Assembly: GCA_947594085.1 (NCBI GenBank)
Contig: CANQEB010000080.1
Span: 1-9,490 of the forward strand
Direction of reading: 5' to 3'
Source of the DNA: an uncultured Lachnospiraceae bacterium
Lineage (GTDB): Bacteria; Bacillota; Clostridia; Lachnospirales; Lachnospiraceae
DNA length: 9,490 bases
A model generated the notes under the pieces. It saw only the letters and a program-made list of their open reading frames with translations, did not search any database and had not been told where the DNA came from. The stretch's first letter is position 1. Each line of letters opens with the position of its first letter. Below are positions 1 through 5,801 of this stretch, in pieces. The position numbers and the translations under genes are program-made.

Positions 1-2
1 GC

Positions 3-245
3 TATATCAGCTGGTATGAGTTCACGAAGGAGATCTTTCGTCAGGCTGCGGCACTCGGACACGAGGAATATCGCGAGGAGCGCCTGACTGTGATTCCGGT
101 GACGACCGCCGAGTATGGAGAGTCGAAGGCGAAACGCCCGTTCAACTCACGCTTGGACAAGAGCAAGCTCACGGAGAACGGCTTCACCCCGCTTCCAACC
201 TGGCAGGACGCGCTCGCGAGATATCTGAAGGAGATCGGACTCTGA
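3..245 (+). CDS. rfbD: dTDP-4-dehydrorhamnose reductase, C-terminal part (5' end outside window)
   Basis: This is the C-terminal 80 residues of RmlD/RfbD, the NADPH-dependent reductase that makes dTDP-L-rhamnose, the sugar donor for cell-wall polysaccharides. The open frame runs from the window edge to TGA at 243-245. It reads YISWYEFTKEIFRQAA near its start, then PVTTAEYG, KAKRPFNSRLDKSKL and GFTPLPTWQDALARYLKEIGL at the end. The PVTTAEY, RPxNSRLDxxKL and LPxWxDALxxYL blocks are the familiar C-terminal signature of this family. The N-terminal Rossmann fold and catalytic residues are not in the window. The coding end is followed by degenerate tandem copies of itself (see the repeat entry). 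It is presumably the last gene of a rhamnose or polysaccharide operon, but upstream genes are not visible. Confidence 0.93.
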   Translation, partial: YISWYEFTKEIFRQAAALGHEEYREERLTVIPVTTAEYGESKAKRPFNSRLDKSKLTENGFTPLPTWQDALARYLKEIGL

Positions 246-428
246 CGGCTGAATTATTTGGGACAGGACGTGTACACGCGGTATCAGAAGGAGATCGGGT
301 TTTGACGACTGAATTATCTGTCCAGGGCAGAATGCGCTTACACAGTACCTGAAAGGGGTCGGGCTCTGACGCTGGATTTTGGTGACTAGAGCGCCGCGCA
401 GGGACGCTACATACGGTATGTTATTTAC
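204..428 (+). repeat. Degenerate tandem array of the rfbD 3' end
   Basis: The last 42 coding bases of rfbD, including its stop, recur downstream with decay. Units start at the CAG codons at 204, 264, 328 and 399, so the spacings are 60, 64 and 71. Read from those CAGs the copies are QDALARYLKEIGL-stop (the gene), QDVYTRYQKEIGF-stop (stop 303-305), QNALTQYLKGVGL-stop (stop 367-369), and a fourth copy recognisable only over its first 20-odd bases. The 13 bases after each stop are also similar: CGGCTGAATTATT at 246-258 and CGACTGAATTATC at 306-318. The copies differ from the gene at many positions, so the array is old or was assembled from divergent alleles. There is no ribosome binding site or start, so the copies should not be translated. 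Confidence 0.8.
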
Positions 429-501
429 AGAAGAGTGCCACGAAGATGAAGGCAGGAAATTGACGGCCACGTTCATCTTCTTGGCGCTCTTATTTGTGTA
501 A
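425..501 (+). terminator. Long hairpin after the rfbD repeat array, possible terminator
   Basis: The arms 431-450 and 472-491 are complementary over 20 bp, with one G-U wobble and one mismatch, around a 21-nt loop. A further 5 bp (TTACA 425-429 with TGTAA 497-501) can close outside an internal loop. The strand after the inner stem reads CTTATTTGTG, a poor U tract. It could terminate the upstream rfb transcript, but the stem is longer than most intrinsic terminators. A small inverted-repeat element remnant is the alternative. Confidence 0.45.
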
Positions 502-562
502 GATGAAAACTGGTTCTTTGCTTAAGCCAAAAAATGGTTATCTGCCCGAGATGAAAATTCGA

Positions 563-591
563 TTTACAATGACCGCGTAATAGTATAAAAT
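563..591 (+). promoter_or_regulatory. Sigma-A-type promoter for the 65-aa gene
   Basis: The -35 box TTTACA (563-568) is followed by a 17-bp spacer and the -10 box TAAAAT (586-591). Each matches consensus at five of six positions. The predicted start is near 598, giving a leader of about 47 nt before the ribosome binding site and ATG at 645. Confidence 0.55.
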
Positions 592-644
592 AGAACCAAA
601 ATTATAGAGCGCACATGATTCTATTGCGCTATAAGGAGGAGAAA

Positions 645-842
645 ATGGAGAAGAATTTAGATAAAATGTTTTTGTTGACTTATACGGCAGAGGGAGATGA
701 CGGGTTTTCGCATTCTCATCACGCGTGGTTTAAGACCGAGGCGGAGCTGAAATCGTTCGTGGAGACTGAGAAGGCGGAGGAGAAGAACGTAGAGGTAGAT
801 CTAGCAATTGAGATTCTTGAGTATCGTCCGGTCAGTCTGTAG
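645..842 (+). CDS. Small acidic hypothetical protein (65 aa)
   Basis: I do not recognise this protein. The ATG at 645 is chosen over the in-frame ATG at 615 because an excellent Shine-Dalgarno, AAGGAGGA (633-640), lies just upstream of 645. The 65 residues are acidic and rich in Glu and Lys, with no signal peptide or membrane segment. By eye there is a short beta-like stretch (MFLLTYT), a loop with HSHHAWF, a probable helix (TEAELKSFVETEKAEE) and a second beta-like stretch (VDLAIEILEYR). This suggests a compact cytoplasmic alpha/beta fold. It has its own promoter (563-591). No strong terminator follows. Instead its last codons, stop and nearby bases are repeated with a 31-bp period. No function is proposed. 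The good promoter, ribosome binding site and coding composition make it a credible gene. Confidence 0.72.
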   Translation: MEKNLDKMFLLTYTAEGDDGFSHSHHAWFKTEAELKSFVETEKAEEKNVEVDLAIEILEYRPVSL

Positions 843-935
843 AACGTGGGGATCTGTTCCGGTCAGTCTGTAGAACGCGAAAATTTGTTCCGGTTAGTCT
901 GTAGAACGCGAGAAGCTATTCTGGACAGTGCACAC
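827..935 (+). repeat. 31-bp tandem array of the small gene's 3' end
   Basis: Units begin at 827, 858 and 889, with a decayed fourth at 920. Each starts with TCCGGTCAGTCTGTAGAACG, which carries the last codons and TAG stop of the 65-aa gene. This 20-base part is identical in units 1 and 2 and has one change in unit 3. The remaining 11 bases of each unit differ between copies. Unit 4 keeps only TCTGGACAGT. Units 2 and 3 hold a dyad, GTTC...CAGTCTG (or TAGTCTG)...GAAC. The 31-bp period is close to three helical turns, so the units lie on one face of the DNA, upstream of the promoter at 979. Confidence 0.85.
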
Positions 936-978
936 TTTCTTACCAAATTGTAAAAAAAGTGAAAAAAGTCTATATTAA

Positions 979-1007
979 TTGAATCGGTCTGTTTCGTATG
1001 GTATAAT
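979..1007 (+). promoter_or_regulatory. Strong extended -10 promoter for the CBS gene
   Basis: TTGAAT (979-984), a 17-bp spacer and a perfect TATAAT (1002-1007), with TG one base upstream of the -10 (extended -10). A-rich tracts at 951-966 could act as an UP element. The predicted start near 1014 lies downstream of the TTG at 979, which rules out the longer reading of the next gene. Confidence 0.8.
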
Positions 1008-1059
1008 GTCCAAAAAAGAAAGATTACTGTGGCTCTTCAAAGCAGTTGGGGGACATTAT

Positions 1060-1470
1060 ATGAATATTTTGTTTTACCTTGTACCAAAAAGCAATGTAGC
1101 ATACCTATATGATGATTATTCTCTTCGCCAGGCGTTAGAGAAGATGGAATACCACAAGTATAGTTCTGTACCGATTATCAGCCGCGCAGGGACTTATGTC
1201 GGGACGCTTACGGAGGGCGATGTACTCTGGGAAGTCTGCAGACAAGGAAGTTTTGACTTTCACAGCGCGGAGGATATTCCGATCCGCCGGCTTCGCCGTA
1301 GACGGGATAATCAGCCAGTCAATGTGAACTGCAACATTGAAGATCTTGTTATGACGTCACTGAACCAGAATTTCGTCCCGGTCATCGACGATAATGGCAT
1401 CTTTATTGGTATTGTCACAAGGAAAAGTATCATAGATTATTGTTATAATCAATATAAAAAGCTTGTCTGA
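1060..1470 (+). CDS. CBS-domain-pair protein
   Basis: A 136-residue protein made almost entirely of two CBS domains, a fold that usually binds adenosyl nucleotides and acts as an energy or ligand sensor. CBS1 covers about residues 10-62 (YSSVPIISRAGTYVGTLTEGDVL). CBS2 covers about 72-130 (QNFVPVIDDNGIFIGIVTRKSII). The two are joined by a basic stretch, RRLRRRRDN. There is no catalytic or membrane domain, so it would be a stand-alone cytoplasmic regulator; its ligand and partner cannot be told from sequence. The ATG at 1060 is chosen because GGGGGA (1048-1053) precedes it and because the promoter -10 at 1002-1007 lies inside the longer frame. The stop (1468-1470) overlaps the promoter of the amidase gene, so the two genes are adjacent but separately promoted. 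Confidence 0.85.
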   Translation: MNILFYLVPKSNVAYLYDDYSLRQALEKMEYHKYSSVPIISRAGTYVGTLTEGDVLWEVCRQGSFDFHSAEDIPIRRLRRRRDNQPVNVNCNIEDLVMTSLNQNFVPVIDDNGIFIGIVTRKSIIDYCYNQYKKLV

Positions 1471-1491
1471 TTTGTCAGCTTGTGATAGAAT
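1463..1491 (+). promoter_or_regulatory. Extended -10 promoter for the amidase gene, overlapping the CBS stop codon
   Basis: TTGTCT (1463-1468), a 17-bp spacer and TAGAAT (1486-1491), preceded by TGA (extended -10 TGn). The -35 lies in the last codons of the CBS gene. The predicted start is near 1498, inside the dyad at 1492-1507. Confidence 0.65.
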
Positions 1492-1509
1492 GTTACGAAA
1501 ATGTAACGA
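1489..1509. promoter_or_regulatory. Dyad and 11-bp direct repeat at the predicted transcription start of the amidase gene
   Basis: GTTAC (1492-1496) and GTAAC (1503-1507) form a perfect 5-bp dyad around GAAAAT. The same bases also read as a direct repeat, AATGTTACGA (1489-1498) and AATGTAACGA (1500-1509), spaced 11 bp. It could be an operator or a small 5' RNA hairpin. No regulator is identified. Confidence 0.35.
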
Positions 1510-1533
1510 TCAGAAAGAGTGGAGTACTACATA

Positions 1534-3138
1534 ATGAAGATCAAAGTGAAGATGTTGATTGTGATGTCTGTTCTGATGCTTGCAACCCCCTGGGGAGCGC
1601 AGTTGGCGATGGCGGAGGAGCAGAATCCTTATGTACAGGCAGAGCCGTCGGATAAACGTGGCCTTCAGACGGAAGACGGAGAAATTTTTTACTATGAAGA
1701 TGACGGATATCGGGCGACCGGTTGGAAGAAAATAAAGAAAAAAATCTACTATTTCCGGACTGAGGGGACGGAGGCACCGATTGGTAGTGCGCTCACCGAT
1801 CTTCAGACGATCGATTCTCATAGCTACTACTTTGATGAAGAGGGCGTTCTTCAGACAGGTTGGCAGACGATCGACGGGAGTCGGTATTATTTTGCTACGA
1901 CAGGGGTGCTTGGAGAGATCGGACAGATGTATGTCGGCCTTCAGACGATTGGCACGTACCGTTACTTTTTTGACCCGGACGGTGAAATGAGGATCGGCTG
2001 GGTTAATTATAGTGGCAAGAATTATTATTTCACGAAGAAAAAGACGTCCGAGCAGTATGGAGCGGCGTACACCGGGTGGCAGACGATCGGGAAGGAGCAG
2101 TATTATTTCTCGGCGAAAGGTGTGATGAAGAGAAACCGCTGGATCAGCAAGAGATATTATGTTGACGACGATGGGAGAATGCTGAAGAGTTGCGTGACTC
2201 CGGACGGTTACCTTGTGGATGCCAGCGGACAGAAGCTGAGGATTGCGAACGGCTTTGTGAAAGTAGCTGGGAAGATGTACTACTACCTGAACGGAGAGAA
2301 GACGGTCGGCTTTAAGCGGATCAATGGGAAACTGTATTATTTCAAGCCAAATGGCACGCTCAAGGCCAGCGGCTGGCTCACCATCGGCAAGAAGAAATAT
2401 TACATCCAGAACGCCGTGGTGCAGACTGGCTGGCACATCTGTGATGGGGCACGTTTCTATTTCAACACGAACGGGAAAATGGTGAAGAACAAGACGGTCG
2501 ATGGCGTTCCCATCGGGGAGGACGGCAAGGCTCCGATATCAGTTCTTCTGATTTCCGGGCATGGACAGGGCGATCCGGGGGCTACGCAGGCTTACGGCTC
2601 GACAGTGTATCGGGAGGATTTGCTTACCCGCGAGTTTTCCACTTGGATCTATAAGTACCTTGAGGTTCTTGCCCCAGAGCTGAATGTAGTCATGTTTGAT
2701 CAGAATTATGACTGTTTTCAGATTCTGGCTGGCCGAAAGACCGGCCCGAGACCGAATTTTAAGGCGTACGATTATGTCCTTGAGATTCATTTTAATGCGA
2801 CAGGAGCGGCAAACAAGGATGTTACGGGAAATGGAAGCTGTAAGGGTGTCAGCATGTATGTCAATTCGGCGAAGACGGACACCACGATCGATAAGATGAT
2901 TGTTGCGGCTTTGTCCAGGGCTGTCAATTTCCCGATACGGACGGGAGGGGATGGGATTTCGTATTCCTCCGGACTTCTAAACGCCAGGACGATTCAGGGA
3001 CAGGGAGTGTCTTATGGACTTCTCGAGACGGCATTTATCGATGATCGCGACGATATGAATGTGTACAACAGCAAGAAGTATGTCATGGCGAAGGCGGTAG
3101 CGACTGCAATTAAAGAGTATTTTGGTACTCTGGGGTAG
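1534..3138 (+). CDS. Secreted N-acetylmuramoyl-L-alanine amidase with cell-wall-binding repeats
   Basis: A 534-residue exported peptidoglycan hydrolase that should cut the amide bond between N-acetylmuramic acid and L-alanine. Residues 1-27 are a signal peptide (MKIKVK, then a hydrophobic core, likely cleaved after AMA). Residues about 40-325 are a run of roughly ten aromatic-rich repeats of the choline/cell-wall-binding type (GWQTIDGSRYYF, GWQTIGKEQYYFSAKG, GFKRINGKLYYF, GWLTIGKKKYYI). Residues 335-534 are an Amidase_3 zinc domain. Visible key residues are H343 (SGHGQGDPGA), E361 (YREDLLT) and H419 (EIHFNA) as expected zinc ligands, and E498 (LLETAFIDD) as the expected catalytic glutamate, so the enzyme looks intact. 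The ATG at 1534 is preferred to GTG 1519 because it gives a proper signal peptide and is preceded by GAGTGGAG (1517-1524). It probably acts at the cell surface in wall turnover or autolysis. Confidence 0.9.
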   Translation: MKIKVKMLIVMSVLMLATPWGAQLAMAEEQNPYVQAEPSDKRGLQTEDGEIFYYEDDGYRATGWKKIKKKIYYFRTEGTEAPIGSALTDLQTIDSHSYYFDEEGVLQTGWQTIDGSRYYFATTGVLGEIGQMYVGLQTIGTYRYFFDPDGEMRIGWVNYSGKNYYFTKKKTSEQYGAAYTGWQTIGKEQYYFSAKGVMKRNRWISKRYYVDDDGRMLKSCVTPDGYLVDASGQKLRIANGFVKVAGKMYYYLNGEKTVGFKRINGKLYYFKPNGTLKASGWLTIGKKKYYIQNAVVQTGWHICDGARFYFNTNGKMVKNKTVDGVPIGEDGKAPISVLLISGHGQGDPGATQAYGSTVYREDLLTREFSTWIYKYLEVLAPELNVVMFDQNYDCFQILAGRKTGPRPNFKAYDYVLEIHFNATGAANKDVTGNGSCKGVSMYVNSAKTDTTIDKMIVAALSRAVNFPIRTGGDGISYSSGLLNARTIQGQGVSYGLLETAFIDDRDDMNVYNSKKYVMAKAVATAIKEYFGTLG

Positions 3139-3169
3139 ATGCCTTACTGTGTGGAGGCTTTGTGAATTG

Positions 3170-3202
3170 TTGAGAAACTTTTGAGATATTATTGAGAAGA
3201 CA
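3170..3202 (+). repeat. Three 11-bp direct repeats upstream of ilvN
   Basis: TTGAGA occurs at 3170, 3181 and 3192, exactly 11 bp apart, in the 79-bp gap before ilvN. The 11-bp units read TTGAGAAACTT, TTGAGATATTA and TTGAGAAGACA. The second contains most of a -10-like TATTAT (3187-3192), but I find no well-spaced -35. The helical phasing would suit a regulator binding site; simple slippage is the alternative. Confidence 0.4.
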
Positions 3203-3217
3203 GGAGCAAATGTGTGT

Positions 3218-3715
3218 ATGAAAAAGAGAGTTTTATCATTGCTGGTAGACAATACTTCCGGTGTGCTTAGCCGAGTGGCCGGCATGTTCAGCCGCCGTGG
3301 CTACAATATTGACAGTCTCACCGTGGGTGAGACGGCGGATCCTCGCTATTCCCGCATGACCGTTGTGGTGTCGGGGGATGAGCAGATCCTGGATCAGATC
3401 ACAAAGCAGCTGGCGAAGTTGATCGATGTGGTGGATATCAAGATTCTAGAGAATGAGACGAGCGTGAGCAGAGAGCTGGTGCTGGTCAAAATCCGTGTGG
3501 ACGCGGATGACAGGCAGGCTGTCATCGCGATTGTGAATGTGTTCCGCGGCAATATCATCGATGTGGGGACGGATTCTCTGATTGTGGAGCTTACCGGCCA
3601 GCAGTCCAAGCTTGACGCGTTTCTGCGGCTGCTGGAGGGCCATGAGATCCTTGAGCTTGCGCGGACAGGTATCACAGGTCTTTCCCGTGGCACGGATGAT
3701 GTGCGCTATCTGTAG
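3218..3715 (+). CDS. ilvN: Acetolactate synthase small (regulatory) subunit
   Basis: IlvN binds the catalytic subunit IlvB, raises its activity and confers valine feedback inhibition on the first common step of valine, leucine and isoleucine synthesis. The 165 residues fit the family length. An N-terminal ACT domain covers about 2-75 (KKRVLSLLVDNTSGVLSRVAGMFSRRGYNIDSLTVG, the classic start). The C-terminal ALS small-subunit domain covers about 80-160 (VDADDRQAVIAIVNVFRGNIIDVG, ELTGQQSKLDAF, GITGLSRG). The ATG at 3218 gives the usual MKKRVLSLLV start. AGGAG (3202-3206) is 11 nt away, so GTG at 3212, 5 nt away and adding MC, is a real alternative. The catalytic ilvB is not in the window. leuC follows after 143 bp, and the three genes may form one transcript. 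Confidence 0.95.
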   Translation: MKKRVLSLLVDNTSGVLSRVAGMFSRRGYNIDSLTVGETADPRYSRMTVVVSGDEQILDQITKQLAKLIDVVDIKILENETSVSRELVLVKIRVDADDRQAVIAIVNVFRGNIIDVGTDSLIVELTGQQSKLDAFLRLLEGHEILELARTGITGLSRGTDDVRYL

Positions 3716-3858
3716 AAGATGCTGCATTGGCGGGGGATATCGCAGCGGCAATACCGAACAGGCGCAGGCAAAGATCCGGTTCTGGAAGCTGCGGAAATGT
3801 GCGCTTGATCCCCGGCGAAGATAAGTCGACCAAAAAATAAGAAGTGAGGAACAAAGAT

Positions 3859-5121
3859 ATGGGTATGACAATGACTCAGAAGATTCTGGCTGCTGCTGCC
3901 GGGCTGGACCATGTGGAGGCAGGGCAGCTGATCGAGGCGAAGCTCGACCTGGTGCTTGGGAACGATATTACATCTCCGGTCGCGATCCATGAGATGGACA
4001 AATTTACCGAGGACAAGGTTTTCGACAAAGACAAAATTGCGCTTGTCATGGATCATTTTATTCCGAATAAGGATATCAAGTCCGCGGAGCACTGTAAATG
4101 TGTGCGCGAGTTTGCGTGCAAGCATGATATTACGAATTATTTTGATGTAGGACAGATGGGAATCGAGCATGCGCTGCTTCCGGAGCAGGGATTGACGGTA
4201 GCCGGTGATGTGATTATCGGTGCGGATTCGCATACATGCACCTACGGCGCGCTTGGGGCCTTTTCCACAGGGGTTGGAAGCACGGATATGGCGGCCGGGA
4301 TGGCGACGGGCAAGGCATGGTTTAAGGTGCCTTCGGCGATCAAATTCAATCTGGTCGGCAAGCCGGCAAAGTGGGTGAGCGGCAAGGATGTAATTCTCCA
4401 CATCATTGGCATGATCGGCGTAGATGGCGCCCTGTACAAATCAATGGAGTTTGTGGGGGAGGGCATCGCAGAGCTTTCGATGGACGACCGCTTCACGATT
4501 GCGAATATGGCAATTGAGGCCGGCGGGAAGAACGGGATCTTTCCGGTGGATGACAAGGCGATCGCCTACATGAAGGAGCATTCGAAGAGAGAATTCAAGA
4601 TTTATGAGGCAGATGCGGACGCTGTGTACGACGAGGAGTACACGATTGACCTGAGCAAATTGCGCCCGACGGTGGCATTCCCGCATCTTCCGGAGAACAC
4701 GAGAACGGTGGATGAGATCACAGAGGAGATCACAGTCGATCAGGCGGTGATCGGCTCCTGCACGAATGGGCGGATGGATGATTTGCGCACAGCGGCGGAG
4801 ATCCTGAAGGGCCGCAAGGTGAAGAAGGGTGTGCGCTGCATTGTGATTCCGGCGACACAGGCGATTTACCTTCAGGCGATGGAAGAAGGCCTTCTGAAGA
4901 TCTTTATAGAGGCGGGCGCTGTGGTCAGCACTCCGACATGTGGGCCGTGTCTGGGCGGATATATGGGAATTCTGGCGGATAAGGAGCGCTGTATCTCCAC
5001 GACGAATCGCAATTTTGTAGGCAGGATGGGACATGTTGGCTCAGAAGTTTACCTGGCGAGTCCTGCAGTGGCGGCAGCGAGCGCTGTGGCGGGAAAGATC
5101 ACTTCGCCGGACACATTGTAG
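3859..5121 (+). CDS. leuC: 3-isopropylmalate dehydratase large subunit
   Basis: With LeuD, this isomerises 2-isopropylmalate to 3-isopropylmalate in leucine synthesis, using a [4Fe-4S] cluster of the aconitase type. The 420 residues match the shorter LeuC/HacA class. Cluster ligands are visible as C301 ([12 protein letters not shown]) and C361 and C364 (TCGPCLGG). Substrate-binding and fold signatures include [21 protein letters not shown] starting near 121, and [10 protein letters not shown] near the C-terminus. The ATG at 3859 is chosen because GTGAGGA ends 8 nt upstream; ATGs at 3865 and 3871 are also possible and would shorten it by two or four residues. Because LeuC and homoaconitase are close relatives, the leuD and ilvN neighbours support the leucine role. 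leuD starts 17 bp downstream, so the two are surely co-transcribed. Confidence 0.96.
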   Translation: MGMTMTQKILAAAAGLDHVEAGQLIEAKLDLVLGNDITSPVAIHEMDKFTEDKVFDKDKIALVMDHFIPNKDIKSAEHCKCVREFACKHDITNYFDVGQMGIEHALLPEQGLTVAGDVIIGADSHTCTYGALGAFSTGVGSTDMAAGMATGKAWFKVPSAIKFNLVGKPAKWVSGKDVILHIIGMIGVDGALYKSMEFVGEGIAELSMDDRFTIANMAIEAGGKNGIFPVDDKAIAYMKEHSKREFKIYEADADAVYDEEYTIDLSKLRPTVAFPHLPENTRTVDEITEEITVDQAVIGSCTNGRMDDLRTAAEILKGRKVKKGVRCIVIPATQAIYLQAMEEGLLKIFIEAGAVVSTPTCGPCLGGYMGILADKERCISTTNRNFVGRMGHVGSEVYLASPAVAAASAVAGKITSPDTL

Positions 5122-5138
5122 ATAGAGGAGGGAATCAG

Positions 5139-5624
5139 ATGAAAGCAGCAGGAAGAGTGTTCAAATATGGGGATAATGTTGATACGGATGTCATTATCCC
5201 GGCGCGTTATCTCAATTCCTCTGATCCAAAAGAGCTTGCGACGCATTGCATGGAGGATATCGACAAAGACTTTGTGAATAAAGTGCACAAGGGAGACATT
5301 ATTGTGGCCGAGAAGAATTTCGGATGCGGCTCATCGAGAGAGCATGCGCCGATTGCGATCAAGGCCGCAGGAGTGAGCTGTGTGATCGCTGAGACGTTCG
5401 CGCGTATATTTTACCGCAATGCGATTAACATCGGCCTGCCGATTATAGAGTGCCCGGAGGCATCGAAGGGAATCGAGGCGGGCGATGAGGTCGAGATTGA
5501 TTTCGACAGCGGCAAGATTTACAATCGCACCAAGGGCACGAGTTTTCAGGGACAGGCATTTCCGGAATTTATGCAGAAGATTATCAAGGCAGAGGGCCTG
5601 ATCAATTACATCAATCAGGCGTAG
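5139..5624 (+). CDS. leuD: 3-isopropylmalate dehydratase small subunit
   Basis: LeuD supplies the swivelling domain that completes the isopropylmalate isomerase active site with LeuC. Its 161 residues are typical of the small-subunit class that pairs with the short LeuC. Signatures are [19 protein letters not shown] at the N-terminus, [11 protein letters not shown] (residues 61-71, the substrate-recognition loop) and [19 protein letters not shown] strong ribosome binding site, GAGGAGGG, precedes the ATG. The gene is followed by a hairpin that probably ends the transcript. leuA and leuB are not seen here; the next gene belongs to a different function. Confidence 0.96.
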   Translation: MKAAGRVFKYGDNVDTDVIIPARYLNSSDPKELATHCMEDIDKDFVNKVHKGDIIVAEKNFGCGSSREHAPIAIKAAGVSCVIAETFARIFYRNAINIGLPIIECPEASKGIEAGDEVEIDFDSGKIYNRTKGTSFQGQAFPEFMQKIIKAEGLINYINQA

Positions 5625-5638
5625 ACAGACAGTTGAGC

Positions 5639-5684
5639 CGCCTCGGCGCGTTTGGATTTTCCGGCGCATCGAGGCGATTGCTTT
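5639..5684 (+). terminator. Hairpin after leuD, probable terminator
   Basis: CGCCTCG (5639-5645) pairs with CGAGGCG (5670-5676). The stem continues with GCGC (5646-5649) and GCGC (5664-5667) across a 2-nt bulge, leaving a 14-nt loop. The stem is GC-rich and begins 15 bases after the leuD stop. The bases after it (ATTGCTTT) are only weakly U-rich, so efficiency is uncertain. Confidence 0.5.
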
Positions 5685-5707
5685 GCGTACAATTATATGG
5701 AAAACTT

Positions 5708-5737
5708 GTAATAGAGAAGGTAACTCCGGCATACTGT
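5708..5737 (+). promoter_or_regulatory. Possible sigma-E-like promoter for the SpoIID-family gene
   Basis: GTAATAGA (5708-5715), a 14-bp spacer and CATACTGT (5730-5737) resemble the mother-cell sigma-E pattern known from Bacillus (roughly KMATATT, 14 bp, CATACAnT), with about five of seven and six of eight positions fitting. No good sigma-A promoter is visible in the same gap. The match is suggestive only. Confidence 0.35.
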
Positions 5738-5801
5738 AAAATAGAGTGACATTCTGTGACTATGCGACTATGGAACGATCATATTATTTTAGAGGTGCCG
5801 G

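Noticed and set aside
147..476. 109-aa open frame on the minus strand across the rfbD end and repeat array
   Set aside because: It is antisense to rfbD and the repeat array, has no ribosome binding site I can see, and its internal repetition simply mirrors the DNA repeats.
827..935. CRISPR array interpretation of the 31-bp repeats
   Set aside because: The repeats are contiguous, with an 11-base remainder rather than true spacers, they begin inside a coding sequence, and no cas genes are present.
979..1059. N-terminal extension of the CBS protein from a TTG start
   Set aside because: The TTG is the -35 box and the extension contains the TATAAT -10; GGGGGA precedes ATG 1060.
1510..2436. 308-aa open frame on the minus strand inside the amidase gene
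   Set aside because: It is a shadow of the repetitive amidase coding sequence; low-complexity translation with no recognisable domain.
3141..3158. Small hairpin GCCT/AGGC after the amidase gene as a terminator
   Set aside because: Only four base pairs around a 10-nt loop with a short T run; too weak to claim.
3210..3221. Four-codon mini-ORF (ATG TGT GTA TGA) overlapping the ilvN start
   Set aside because: Its ATG is only 3 nt from the Shine-Dalgarno and so short an ORF is expected by chance; it matters only as part of the ilvN start ambiguity.
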